From Nitrospirota bacterium (GTDB taxonomy: Bacteria; Nitrospirota; Thermodesulfovibrionia; Thermodesulfovibrionales; UBA9159): DNA of 64,000 nt. The DNA lies in contig JAJYIF010000012.1 of NCBI GenBank assembly GCA_021790195.1, positions 1 through 64,000 on the forward strand. The letters are read 5' to 3'. The notes beneath the pieces were generated by a model, which saw only the letters and a program-made list of their open reading frames with translations, searched no databases and was not told where the DNA came from. Positions 15,275 to 23,213 of this stretch are shown here, piece after piece. Each line of letters opens with the position of its first letter. Positions within the stretch are counted from its first letter, which is position 1. The position numbers and the translations under genes were made by a program.

Positions 15275-15487
15275 TTCGTTTTTATTCGCTGTTGTTCTCA
15301 AGGAGTAGATGTTTCTTGCGCCGTTGTGAGATACAAATAGTTCGGAAAGGGACATTGGTGTTCAAATGGTCACAATTGAGATCATTAATGAGTAAGCTTT
15401 CAGAAGGAGGAAGGGTTGGTTCTATCAACAGGCAAACCTATTGTCTTGAAAGCGGGCAAATGTCAGAATAGGAGTAAGGAGCAAGCC

Positions 15488-15682
15488 GTGACGAAGGAAG
15501 GAATAAGGAGAGCACAGCAAAGTCTGGAAAAGTGGCGAAAAAGTCACGGGGATATAAGCGCGCTGAGGAAGGCGTATCGGTCAAAGATTCCGGACTGGGT
15601 GGTAAAGTCTATGGAATTCGAGAGGGAGCCGGTGAGTATGACTCGCCTGAAGAAGCGGCTCTCAAAAGCTTTAAGGGAGTAA
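15488..15682 (+). CDS. Small basic hypothetical protein
   Basis: 64 residues from GTG 15488, preceded by aaggag six nt upstream; the frame is open from 15416 but the earlier ATG lacks a ribosome binding site. The sequence is rich in Arg and Lys (RRAQQSLEKWRKSHGD, KKRLSKALRE) with no recognised domain. It ends four nt before the DUF3024 gene, so the two, and perhaps the following HTH gene, form an operon. Confidence 0.55.
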   Translation: MTKEGIRRAQQSLEKWRKSHGDISALRKAYRSKIPDWVVKSMEFEREPVSMTRLKKRLSKALRE

Positions 15683-15685
15683 CAT

Positions 15686-16033
15686 ATGCCACTTCCGCCG
15701 TTAGTCAAGACGCTTGTTGAAAAGAAGCTCTCTGCCTATTGCGAGAAGCATTCGCCGCAGGAGCATGCTAACGAGCTTCGGGTCACCTACGAAATACGCG
15801 GCAATAGCATTACGATATTCGAAAATCGTGCGCCGTGGAGGCCCGAGTTTACTGAATGGACTTCAATGCCGATTGCGCAGATGCGCTATGAACCGAAAAC
15901 CGGCAAGTGGACTCTCTATTGCGCAGACAGAAATGAGAGGTGGCACAAGTACACAGGAGTGACGCCGGCGAAAGAGATCGACAAAATTCTGGCCGAGATC
16001 GACCGCGATCCCACCGGCATTTTCTGGGGCTGA
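15686..16033 (+). CDS. DUF3024-like protein
   Basis: 115 residues resembling the DUF3024 family: RVTYEIRGNSITIFENRAPWRPEFTEW, then PIAQMRYEPKTGKWTLYCADRNERWHKYTG. Function of the family is not known to me; members often lie in accessory or mobile regions. It sits between a small basic protein and an XRE-like gene, in the same orientation with gaps of 3 and 12 nt. Confidence 0.7.
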   Translation: MPLPPLVKTLVEKKLSAYCEKHSPQEHANELRVTYEIRGNSITIFENRAPWRPEFTEWTSMPIAQMRYEPKTGKWTLYCADRNERWHKYTGVTPAKEIDKILAEIDRDPTGIFWG

Positions 16034-16045
16034 GAGTAGCACGCT

Positions 16046-16462
16046 ATGTCTGCAAGAGAGGAAAGCAAGACTTTGACAAAGAAAGTTGACTCCCTTCGCA
16101 GGCATATTCTCAAAGATGGTGAAATCAAGGTATTAGCCGCCCATGTGAGAAAATCCTTGGGTCCGGCCTTTTCTAAGGTGGTCGATAAGTTTGGACTCGA
16201 CATAGAGGACGCGCTTCGTTTTCAGTCTCTGGCCTGCCGCCTTACCGAAGCGCGTCTGTCCAAGGGCATCACTCCAAAAGATGCTGCCACTGCCTTAAAG
16301 GTTGCGAAATACAAGCTGGATTATATCGAAAAAGCAAGTCTGAGCAATATCAACCCTGAGATAACATTGCGATACATAGAGTTTCTCGGTCTCTCGAATT
16401 GGTTTGGACGGTTGAAGAAGGCCAATGCCGAACTCGCGGGCCGTCTAGGCTTAGTTCCATAG
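16046..16462 (+). CDS. Putative XRE-type helix-turn-helix protein
   Basis: 138 residues. The central and C-terminal part (residues about 65-115: LACRLTEARLSKGITPKDAATALKV, then KLDYIEKASLSNINPEITLRYIEFLGL) fits an XRE/Cro HTH. The N-terminal 60 residues are charged and helical. It could regulate the preceding two small genes or be the antitoxin half of an unrecognised pair. Confidence 0.55.
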   Translation: MSAREESKTLTKKVDSLRRHILKDGEIKVLAAHVRKSLGPAFSKVVDKFGLDIEDALRFQSLACRLTEARLSKGITPKDAATALKVAKYKLDYIEKASLSNINPEITLRYIEFLGLSNWFGRLKKANAELAGRLGLVP

Positions 16463-16551
16463 CAAAAAGGACAGCCTCTTTAGGTTTTCCCCGCGAACGC
16501 TTCCGCCTGCGCGGGAAGGATGAATACCTCCGGGCAGGACTGGAAGCACCT

Positions 16552-17457
16552 TTAGAATTTATCCCTTACCGTTGAGTTCTTCATATCGATCTCGGCTCTT
16601 CCGATAATAATTGAGCAGAATTTGGCATTGACTGAAGGGGTCAGGAGCATAATCGTTTTCTCCTTTGAGTCTATTCCCTTTATAATCCCGAGGGCAATGT
16701 CTTTGTTCTTCCTGTCCCTCAATGAGACGATCCTGTTTCTGAGCGAAGCGGCGCTGAGCCGGACCGTCTCCCTGACAAACCTTAAACCTACATCCCCAAG
16801 CGGGACCTCTATTGTCTCAGCGTCCGAAAAATAATCTCTTATCTTTTCAAACCGGTAAAGACTCCTCTTTGTGACGGTCTTTGTTTTCACTTCGGAGGAC
16901 ACCTCTATTCTGAAAATCTTCGGAGACTGACAATGCCTGAAGGCGCCGAGTATATGCTCCAGCTCTCCGGAATGTTCCAGCGCAAGGACAACATGCGGAG
17001 AGAGCATATCTATCTTGTTCTGCTTCAGGATGCGACCCATGGGTTCCGCTACGAGACCCGTCGTGTCAACAACCACCCTGTCCGTGACAGCGAGCGCCCT
17101 GTCTGTCATCAATCTTGCGCCGACCATTGCAGGGAGGAGGTTTCCGACCGGCGAAACAGAGCCGGTAAAATAGAAATCCTCGACCTCTATTTTTCCCCAG
17201 CCTTTGAAGCCACGTGAAACCTTTCCCCAGGCGATCGTAGTCGGCGGCCCGATATGGGATTGGCCCATATCCAGGTCCACGAGACCGACCCTGAATTTTC
17301 GGGAGAGGAAATCGACAAGGCACTCGATAAGTGTTGTCTTGCCTGTGTCCGAGGCCCCCATGACCATTATGAGCCTGTTAGCAGGATTGGCGAGCGCCTC
17401 GATAATGAAAGGCTCTCTTATGAAATCCTCTATCCGGTATTTCATACGTTCAGTCAC
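16552..17457 (-). CDS. Clp1/Grc3-type P-loop polynucleotide kinase-like protein
   Basis: 301 residues. The N-terminal part has Walker A GASDTGKTT (residues about 34-42) and Walker B/lid-like VGLVDLDMGQSHIGPPTT, the signature of the Clp1/Grc3/Nol9 5'-hydroxyl polynucleotide kinase family. Known members phosphorylate 5'-OH ends of RNA. The C-terminal 100 residues are less conserved and may bind the substrate. GTG 17457 follows caggag closely; an ATG at 17445 is the alternative. The role in bacteria is poorly known, so the exact substrate here is open. Confidence 0.75.
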   Translation of the reverse strand: MTERMKYRIEDFIREPFIIEALANPANRLIMVMGASDTGKTTLIECLVDFLSRKFRVGLVDLDMGQSHIGPPTTIAWGKVSRGFKGWGKIEVEDFYFTGSVSPVGNLLPAMVGARLMTDRALAVTDRVVVDTTGLVAEPMGRILKQNKIDMLSPHVVLALEHSGELEHILGAFRHCQSPKIFRIEVSSEVKTKTVTKRSLYRFEKIRDYFSDAETIEVPLGDVGLRFVRETVRLSAASLRNRIVSLRDRKNKDIALGIIKGIDSKEKTIMLLTPSVNAKFCSIIIGRAEIDMKNSTVRDKF

Positions 17458-17607
17458 GATCTCCTGCCGGAAATGTCTATCAAGTTCAGTTTATCGACTG
17501 GTTCGGTTACTGTCAACGCAAAGAGTTCTCCCATTATCCTTCTCTGTAAATACAGACGATGGACAAGCCCCGGGAAGCCGCTATAATTTTAGCTATAAGG
17601 AGGAGCT

Positions 17608-17868
17608 ATGGGTTACACGAATGTTGATTTGAAGGGTAAGATCATGGAGATGTACCCCGAAATCGGGAAGCACGGCATATCCGTGGGCCTCGATTTCAGC
17701 AAAGAGAAGAACGCCTATATCGTGAAATTCGCCAAGGACAAACACGAGCTTACAACGCATCTCGAAAAAAAGGATGCGGACGAGTGCATGGACGGCATCA
17801 AATGCGTGTATCTCGGGGTGCAGATCGGCCAGTTCATAAAGAATTTTGAGATCATAGAAAACGAATAA
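17608..17868 (+). CDS. Conserved-type small hypothetical protein upstream of nor
   Basis: 86 residues from ATG 17608, with aaggaggagct directly upstream and TATAAT at 17582-17587. Mixed alpha/beta character with Met-Gly-Tyr start, two Cys (DADECMDGIKCVYLG) and no known domain. It lies in the same direction as, and 164 nt before, norC. It may belong to the nor transcript; the function is unknown. Confidence 0.7.
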   Translation: MGYTNVDLKGKIMEMYPEIGKHGISVGLDFSKEKNAYIVKFAKDKHELTTHLEKKDADECMDGIKCVYLGVQIGQFIKNFEIIENE

Positions 17869-17885
17869 TTCGAAGACTTGACTAT

Positions 17886-17981
17886 ATGCACTGGTATGGC
17901 TGGGCTCCCGTGAAGGAGACCCTGCAGGATATAAAGGACGAGGCGGAGAAGCTGAGGACTGAAAAGGTCTCGCTAGAGTAA
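17886..17981 (+). CDS. 31-codon ORF directly upstream of norC
   Basis: ATG 17886 to TAA 17981 encodes 31 residues starting MHWYGWAPVKETLQ and ending in a charged helix. There is no good ribosome binding site, so expression would depend on coupling to the 86-residue gene 17 nt upstream. A Trp/Tyr-rich N-terminus plus amphipathic helix is compatible with a small membrane-associated subunit, but chance cannot be excluded. Confidence 0.3.
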   Translation: MHWYGWAPVKETLQDIKDEAEKLRTEKVSLE

Positions 17982-17990
17982 TTGAAGACA

Positions 17991-18018
17991 GTTAAGGGGG
18001 ATACAGTCCCCCCTTAAC
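17991..18018 (+). promoter_or_regulatory. Hairpin abutting the norC ribosome binding site
   Basis: A perfect 10-bp stem (GTTAAGGGGG/CCCCCTTAAC) with an 8-nt loop ends two nt before the ggaggagg ribosome binding site of norC. No T-tract follows, so it is more likely to influence RNA stability or translation, or to separate upstream and nor transcripts, than to be a simple terminator. Confidence 0.5.
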
Positions 18019-18032
18019 CGGGAGGAGGCGCC

Positions 18033-18704
18033 ATGAAACTATCTCACGCAAAGGCGATATTCATATGGGGCACTGTACTTTCTTCTGTGATATTTCTTGC
18101 GCTCACATATGATTCGCAGAGGAGCTTTTCGAAGAGGACCCACGAGGAGAAACTGGACGAGCATGTGGCTGCCGGCAAGTGGGTCTGGCAGAAGTATAAC
18201 TGCAACGACTGCCACACGATTCTCGGTATAGGCGGCTACTATGCACCGGACGTGACGAAGGTGATGAGTTACAGGGACGCGGACTGGGTGAGGAGGTTCC
18301 TCAAGGACCCGCCTGCGGTGTGGCCTGCCGAGAGGAAGATGCCGGTCCTGAATCTCAAGGACCAGGAGATCGAGGACGTCATAGCCTTTCTCACGTGGGT
18401 GAACGGGATAGATACTAATAACTGGCCTCCGAAGCCGCTGGCGGTCGCGTCCGCTGCCGCCCCCAACCCCGGAGAAGAGATTTTCAAGACACAGGGATGT
18501 TCCGCCTGTCATACAGTCGGAGGAATCGGCGGCAAGATAGGACCGGACCTTACGCACGTAGGGAGCAGGCGCAGCAAAGAGTGGATAGAGGAGCAATTGA
18601 TTAACCCTAAGTCCCACGATCCGAACTCCATTATGCCGAGCTTTGCGAAGCTGCCGGAAAAAGACCGTGAAGAGCTTGCGGATTATCTTTCCGGGCTGAA
18701 ATGA
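18033..18704 (+). CDS. norC: Di-haem nitric oxide reductase subunit C
   Basis: 223 residues; classical NorC has about 150 residues and one haem. An N-terminal membrane anchor (residues 8-25) leads to a periplasmic NorC domain with haem site CNDCH (57-61) and Met103 as probable axial ligand. A second c-type domain has haem site CSACH (156-160) and Met201 in a MPSF motif. The protein passes electrons to the NorB catalytic subunit, which begins 7 nt downstream. The extra domain may replace a soluble donor cytochrome. ATG 18033 follows ggaggagg at suitable distance. Confidence 0.9.
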   Translation: MKLSHAKAIFIWGTVLSSVIFLALTYDSQRSFSKRTHEEKLDEHVAAGKWVWQKYNCNDCHTILGIGGYYAPDVTKVMSYRDADWVRRFLKDPPAVWPAERKMPVLNLKDQEIEDVIAFLTWVNGIDTNNWPPKPLAVASAAAPNPGEEIFKTQGCSACHTVGGIGGKIGPDLTHVGSRRSKEWIEEQLINPKSHDPNSIMPSFAKLPEKDREELADYLSGLK

Positions 18705-18711
18705 GGAGGTC

Positions 18712-20052
18712 TTGAAAATGAAATACGAAACCCAAAAGATAGCGTATAATTATTTTCTGATCGCGACCCTGCTTTTCGGTCTTCAGGTCGTCTTCGGACT
18801 GATTACCGGAGCAAAATACGTCTGGGACCACGATCCTCTTATCAATATCCTTCCCTTCAACGTCTCCCGGGAGATCCACATAAATCTCCTTGTTGTCTGG
18901 CTCCTCTTCGGCTTCATGGGCGGTACTTATTACCTCGTTCCCGAGGAATCAGAGACCGAGATATACAGTCCGGGGCTCGCCAATTTCCAGCTTGTCCTGT
19001 TCGCGCTCATCGGAGTGACGGCGATTGTCGGATACATTTTCCGCTGGTCGTGGGGGATGCCCTTTCTCGAACAGCCGACGATTCTAAAGATCGGTATCGT
19101 CATCGTGGCCCTGATATTCCTGTTCAATATCCTCATGACGATGCTGAAGACAAGAAAATGGACCGTGATACAGGGCGTTCTCCTTGGCGGCCTTGTAATG
19201 CTCGCCCTCCTGTTTCTCTTCGGTATCTTCTTCATGAAGAACCTGACCGAGCAGTACTATTACTGGTGGTGGGTCATACACCTCTGGGTCGAGGGGGCGT
19301 GGGAACTTGTGACCGGCGCCATAATGGCGTTTGTCCTTCTTAAGCTCACCGGGGTCGAGAGGGAGCTCGTCGAGAAATGGCTATATGTGGAAACCGGCCT
19401 TGTCCTATTCACCGGCATCGTGGGCACAGGGCATCACTATTACTGGATCGGAACGCCCCACTATTGGCTATGGGTCGGCGGCATATTCAGCGCCCTTGAG
19501 CCTCTCCCCATCCTGTTCATGGTGATCGACACGCTCAGGGACGTGAGGGAAAAGAAGATCGAGATAGAGAATAAGACAGCTGTTTACTGGGCGATTGGCT
19601 GCGCTGTCATGCACTTCTTCGGAGCGGGTGTCTGGGGCTTTGCCCACACCCTTCCCCAGATAAACAAGTGGACCCACGGAACCCAGATCACGGCCTCGCA
19701 CGGTCATTTCGCATTCTTCGGGGCGTATGCCATGCTGAACCTGACCGTTATATATTTCGCGGTTCCCAGGATAAAGGGAGTGAAGCTCGTCCGAAACGGA
19801 CTGAGCCTGATGGCCCTGAGGACCATGACCTTTTCGATGATCCTCATCGCGCTATCTCTTGCCGTGGCCGGCATAGTTCAGGTCTATCTTCAGAGGGTCC
19901 TCGGGATGGACTATCTGACTGTCCAGGGCTTCATGAAACTTTGGTACGCGGTGTTCTGGGCGTCAGCCTGGGGCTTTGCGATAGGCGCCTTTATGTATAT
20001 CGTGGATTTCTTCCGGCTTTCCTCTACCACCAGCGCCAGAGCGCAACAATGA
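18712..20052 (+). CDS. norB: Nitric oxide reductase catalytic subunit B (cNOR)
   Basis: 446 residues with twelve membrane segments. NO is reduced to N2O at a haem b3/FeB centre in the membrane. Conserved residues visible: HLWVEGAWE (FeB His and the nearby Glu), GTGHHYYWIG (two FeB His ligands), and HGHFAFFGAYAM (haem b ligands). The absence of an N-terminal cytochrome extension and the partner NorC make it a cNOR rather than a quinol qNOR. No norD, norQ or norE is nearby. The last 29 nt of the gene lie in a 39-bp repeat shared with the 3' end of the cytochrome gene at 25527, which may have altered its C-terminus (TTSARAQQ). Confidence 0.93.
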   Translation: MKMKYETQKIAYNYFLIATLLFGLQVVFGLITGAKYVWDHDPLINILPFNVSREIHINLLVVWLLFGFMGGTYYLVPEESETEIYSPGLANFQLVLFALIGVTAIVGYIFRWSWGMPFLEQPTILKIGIVIVALIFLFNILMTMLKTRKWTVIQGVLLGGLVMLALLFLFGIFFMKNLTEQYYYWWWVIHLWVEGAWELVTGAIMAFVLLKLTGVERELVEKWLYVETGLVLFTGIVGTGHHYYWIGTPHYWLWVGGIFSALEPLPILFMVIDTLRDVREKKIEIENKTAVYWAIGCAVMHFFGAGVWGFAHTLPQINKWTHGTQITASHGHFAFFGAYAMLNLTVIYFAVPRIKGVKLVRNGLSLMALRTMTFSMILIALSLAVAGIVQVYLQRVLGMDYLTVQGFMKLWYAVFWASAWGFAIGAFMYIVDFFRLSSTTSARAQQ

Positions 20053-20265
20053 AGGTGATGAGAAGGGGGGGCGGTTCCCGCCTCCCTTATTCCCTCTCAG
20101 ATGATTCAGAATACCGTCGAGAAGCCAATAGCCCTTGTATTGTGCCGCAGGCAGACAATTTCTAAATGCTCGTTTAACAAGTTTACCGACTAGCCAACCG
20201 GAGTTTGCAAGAATTATTAACTGAGGATGTACGGTATCCATTGTATAATATTCGTATAAAAACAT
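19963..20265 (-). CDS. Doubtful antisense ORF between norB and the efflux operon
   Basis: From ATG 20265 (with gaggaggt just upstream on the minus strand) a frame of 100 residues runs leftwards and overlaps the 3' end of norB by 90 nt. The first 60 residues (MFLYEYYTMDTVHPQ..., GYWLLDGILNHL) look protein-like; the rest, which covers the 39-bp repeat and norB, is likely fortuitous. It could be a small gene carried by the inserted cassette, cut at its 3' end. No homology recognised. Confidence 0.25.
   Translation of the reverse strand: MFLYEYYTMDTVHPQLIILANSGWLVGKLVKRAFRNCLPAAQYKGYWLLDGILNHLRGNKGGGNRPPFSSPSLLRSGAGGRGKPEEIHDIHKGAYRKAPG
20024..20062 (+). repeat. 39-bp direct repeat, left copy
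   Basis: Matches 25527-25565 at 38 of 39 positions in the same orientation. This copy covers the last codons and stop of norB. The two copies bracket the HlyD/ABC efflux operon. Confidence 0.92.
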
Positions 20266-20344
20266 AGAACCTCCTCTGCGAAAGGATAATATGTCTGCCT
20301 TCGGGGGAGAGTTTTCAACGGCAGCACATCCGGATAAGGAGGTC

Positions 20345-21385
20345 ATGAAGAAGGCAAGACTTCTCGCAGTCGTACTGGTGGTTGTCCTGATAGCGGTCGG
20401 CGGGTTCCTTCTCATCCGCTCCCTTGTCCACAAGGCTCCGGCCAATGAACTGGTTCTTTACGGCAATGTCGATATCCGTCAAGTAGAACTTGCGTTCAAC
20501 GGGAACGAGAGGATCGCCGTCATGGCGGCGAAGGAGGGAGACAGGATAAAGAAAGGAGAGCTTCTGGCAACCCTCGATACGCTCCGGCTCTCCCATGCGG
20601 TATCACAGGCGGAGGCACAAGTGAAGGCCCAGAAGGAAGTCCTCGCCGCGCTTGTGGCGGGGACGCGACCGGAGGACATCCTGAAGGCCCGGGCCGATGT
20701 GGCAGCGGCAGCGGCAGTGCAGGAAAACGCTGCAACCCTCTTCCAACGCAAGAGCATGCTTGCGGAGAAAGAACTTATTTCAAAACAGGAAAGGGACGAT
20801 GCGAAGGCGGCGGCCGACTCCTCGGAGGCGCAGTTGAAGGCGGCAAAAGAGGCCCTTGCCCTGGCCGTCGCCGGTCCGCGCAAAGAGGATATCGCCGCAG
20901 CGCGCGAGACTTTAAAGGCGTACGAAGCCGCATTTCAGATTGCAAAGCGGAACCTCGAATATGCCTATCTCTATGCGCCTTCCGACGGGGTGATACAGAC
21001 ACGCATCGTGGAGCCGGGCAGCATGGCGTCGCCCCAGTCGCCTGTATACACGCTTGCCCTTACCGATCCTGTCTGGGTGAGGGCCTACGTTTCCGAGCCG
21101 GACATGGGAAAGATCCGCCCGGGTCTGTCCGCAGAAGTCACCACGGACAGCTATCCGGGGAAACGCTACAGGGCATGGATAGGTTTCATTTCTCCCACCG
21201 CGGAGTTTACGCCGAAATCGGTCGAGACCCGTGAAGTGCGGACAAGCCTCGTCTACCAGGTGAGGGTATACGCCTGCAACCCGCGCAACGAGCTGAGACT
21301 GGGCATGCCCGCGACCGTCATCATTCCCCTCAATCAGCCCGATACCGGTAAGACCACGGAAGAAGATCGCTGCAAGGAAAAATGA
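20345..21385 (+). CDS. HlyD/YbhG-type membrane fusion protein
   Basis: 346 residues from ATG 20345, just after aaggaggt; the frame extends to 20291 but without a ribosome binding site. A single N-terminal membrane anchor (residues 5-22) is followed by a lipoyl-like half (VMAAKEGDRIKKGELLATLD), a long coiled-coil hairpin (residues about 85-190) rich in Ala and Lys, the second lipoyl half (LYAPSDGVIQTRIVEPGS) and a beta-barrel domain. It bridges the inner-membrane ABC pump to an outer-membrane channel. It is the first gene of a four-gene operon resembling E. coli ybhGFSR. Confidence 0.9.
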   Translation: MKKARLLAVVLVVVLIAVGGFLLIRSLVHKAPANELVLYGNVDIRQVELAFNGNERIAVMAAKEGDRIKKGELLATLDTLRLSHAVSQAEAQVKAQKEVLAALVAGTRPEDILKARADVAAAAAVQENAATLFQRKSMLAEKELISKQERDDAKAAADSSEAQLKAAKEALALAVAGPRKEDIAAARETLKAYEAAFQIAKRNLEYAYLYAPSDGVIQTRIVEPGSMASPQSPVYTLALTDPVWVRAYVSEPDMGKIRPGLSAEVTTDSYPGKRYRAWIGFISPTAEFTPKSVETREVRTSLVYQVRVYACNPRNELRLGMPATVIIPLNQPDTGKTTEEDRCKEK

Positions 21386-23181
21386 CGGCTCCTGCATCAA
21401 CGAAGGGGGCTCCCGCTGCCGGAGAGGAACGCGTCATTTCCGTGAGGGAAGTGAGCAAGATCTTCCGGCCGGGCGGCCGTCCTGTTTCGGCGCTTGCACG
21501 GGTCAGTATGGAGATACGCCGAGGGATCATCACGGGTCTTGTCGGGCCTGACGGCGCAGGAAAGACCACGCTGATGAGAATCCTGGCCGGGCTGATGATC
21601 CCCGACTCCGGAGAAGTAAACGTTCTGGGAATGAGCGCGATTAGTCAGTCTCTCAAGGTGCAGGCATCGATAGGATATATGCCGCAGAGGTTCGGCCTTT
21701 ACGAGGATCTTACCATGCGCGAGAATATGGACCTCTATGCCGACCTCCAGGGAGTGCCGGAGGAGTCGCGGCCGGAGCGGTTTCAGGAGCTGCTGCGCAT
21801 GACCGGTCTGAGCGCCTTCACGTCACGCCTGGCGCGCCGTCTTTCCGGAGGCATGAAGCAGAAACTCGGTCTCGCCTGCACCCTGATACGTCCTCCTCAA
21901 CTCCTGCTTCTCGACGAACCGACGGTGGGAGTCGACCCCGTGTCCCGCAGGGAACTCTGGACGATCGTGGCGCGCCTTGTACGGGAAGGGGGGATGACGG
22001 TACTTCTCAGCACCGCCTATCTCGACGAGGCGGAACACTGCGGCGAGGTCATTATCCTCCACGAAGGGCAGGTCCTCGGCTCTGGACCTCCCAACGACTT
22101 CAAGAGACAGGTAAAGGACCGCACCTTTGCGGTCAGGGCCGGGGGCATTAAAAAGCGCGACGTGCAGGAGAGTCTCGCCGTGACGCAGGGTGTTCTTGAT
22201 GCTGTGATACAGGGGGACAGCGTCCGCGTGGTGACCGAGACTGCAGCGCTTCCGGACGCCGCGACATTGTTGCCCGGCATAGAGAATGTTTCGATCCAGC
22301 CGGTGCCGCCCCGTTTTGAGGACGGCTTTATCGCCATACTCCGGGAACTCAGAAAGGGTGAAGGGACAAAAGGTTCCGCCGCAGCCGTAGCTCCGGCCCT
22401 TGCAAAAAACAAGGCAAACGGGGATCACATAATAGAGGTTAGGGACGTGGAGCGACGCTTCGGGGATTTCTACGCGGTGAAAGGCATCACCTTCGATGTG
22501 AAAAGAGGGGAAGTTTTCGGACTGCTCGGGGCAAACGGTGCGGGGAAATCGACCACCTTCAGGATGCTCTGCGGTCTTCTTCCCGCCAGCGGCGGGAGGT
22601 TGCTTGTTGACAACACGGACCTGAGGCACGCGGCCGCGGCGGCGCGATCCCGCATCGGCTACATGTCCCAGAAATTCTCTCTCTATGGAAACCTCAGCGT
22701 GCGCCAGAACCTCCATTTCTTCAGCAGCGCATACGGACTGAGCGGACAGCGCCGGACAGAGAGGATATCGTCAGTCCTTGAGCAGTTCGAACTCTCGGGC
22801 TATGCAGACACGAGGAGCCTGGACCTCTCACTAGGCCATAAGCAGAGGCTTGCGATGGCCTGTGCCCTCATGCATGAACCCGATGTCCTCTTCCTCGACG
22901 AGCCAACATCCGGGGTCGACCCTCTCGCGAGGCGCGAATTCTGGCACCGCATCAACGAGCTCTCCGGACGCGGTGTCACGGTACTGGTGACGACGCATTT
23001 TATGGAGGAGTCCGAGTATTGCGACAGGCTGGCGATCATGTCCGCCGGCAGGATCCTTGCGCTCGGCCAGCCCGGGGACATCAAAGCCATGGCCGCCACC
23101 CCTGAAACCCCCGAGCCCTCGATGGAGGACGCCTTCATCAGCCTCATCATGGCGGATGAACAGGCGGGAGACAGCAGGTGA
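21382..23181 (+). CDS. Tandem ABC ATPase of a multidrug-type exporter (YbhF-like)
   Basis: 599 residues containing two complete nucleotide-binding domains. First: Walker A GPDGAGKTT (near residue 55), signature LSGGMKQKLGLA, Walker B LLLLDEPTVGVDP. Second: Walker A GANGAGKST (near 388), signature-like LSLGHKQRLAMA (Gly-Gly of LSGG replaced by LG), Walker B VLFLDEPTSGVDP. The arrangement equals E. coli YbhF. It energises the two permeases encoded next. The start ATG overlaps the HlyD stop by four nt, indicating tight coupling. Confidence 0.92.
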   Translation: MTAPASTKGAPAAGEERVISVREVSKIFRPGGRPVSALARVSMEIRRGIITGLVGPDGAGKTTLMRILAGLMIPDSGEVNVLGMSAISQSLKVQASIGYMPQRFGLYEDLTMRENMDLYADLQGVPEESRPERFQELLRMTGLSAFTSRLARRLSGGMKQKLGLACTLIRPPQLLLLDEPTVGVDPVSRRELWTIVARLVREGGMTVLLSTAYLDEAEHCGEVIILHEGQVLGSGPPNDFKRQVKDRTFAVRAGGIKKRDVQESLAVTQGVLDAVIQGDSVRVVTETAALPDAATLLPGIENVSIQPVPPRFEDGFIAILRELRKGEGTKGSAAAVAPALAKNKANGDHIIEVRDVERRFGDFYAVKGITFDVKRGEVFGLLGANGAGKSTTFRMLCGLLPASGGRLLVDNTDLRHAAAAARSRIGYMSQKFSLYGNLSVRQNLHFFSSAYGLSGQRRTERISSVLEQFELSGYADTRSLDLSLGHKQRLAMACALMHEPDVLFLDEPTSGVDPLARREFWHRINELSGRGVTVLVTTHFMEESEYCDRLAIMSAGRILALGQPGDIKAMAATPETPEPSMEDAFISLIMADEQAGDSR

Positions 23182-23213
23182 GGCCGGAGGGACCACCCAG
23201 GGGAGGCGCTCTC

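Noticed and set aside
17212-17228. GCCACGTGAAAC resembling a parS half-site
   Set aside because: Only part of the 16-bp palindrome matches and it is within the Clp1-like coding sequence.
20063-20344. Palindromic bases near 20241-20262 as an operator for the efflux operon
   Set aside because: The symmetry is short and explained by the TATAAT box and A/T richness; no regulator gene is adjacent.
21823-22716. 297-codon antisense ORF over the tandem ABC ATPase
   Set aside because: The sense frame contains all ABC motifs, so the antisense frame is a GC-rich shadow.
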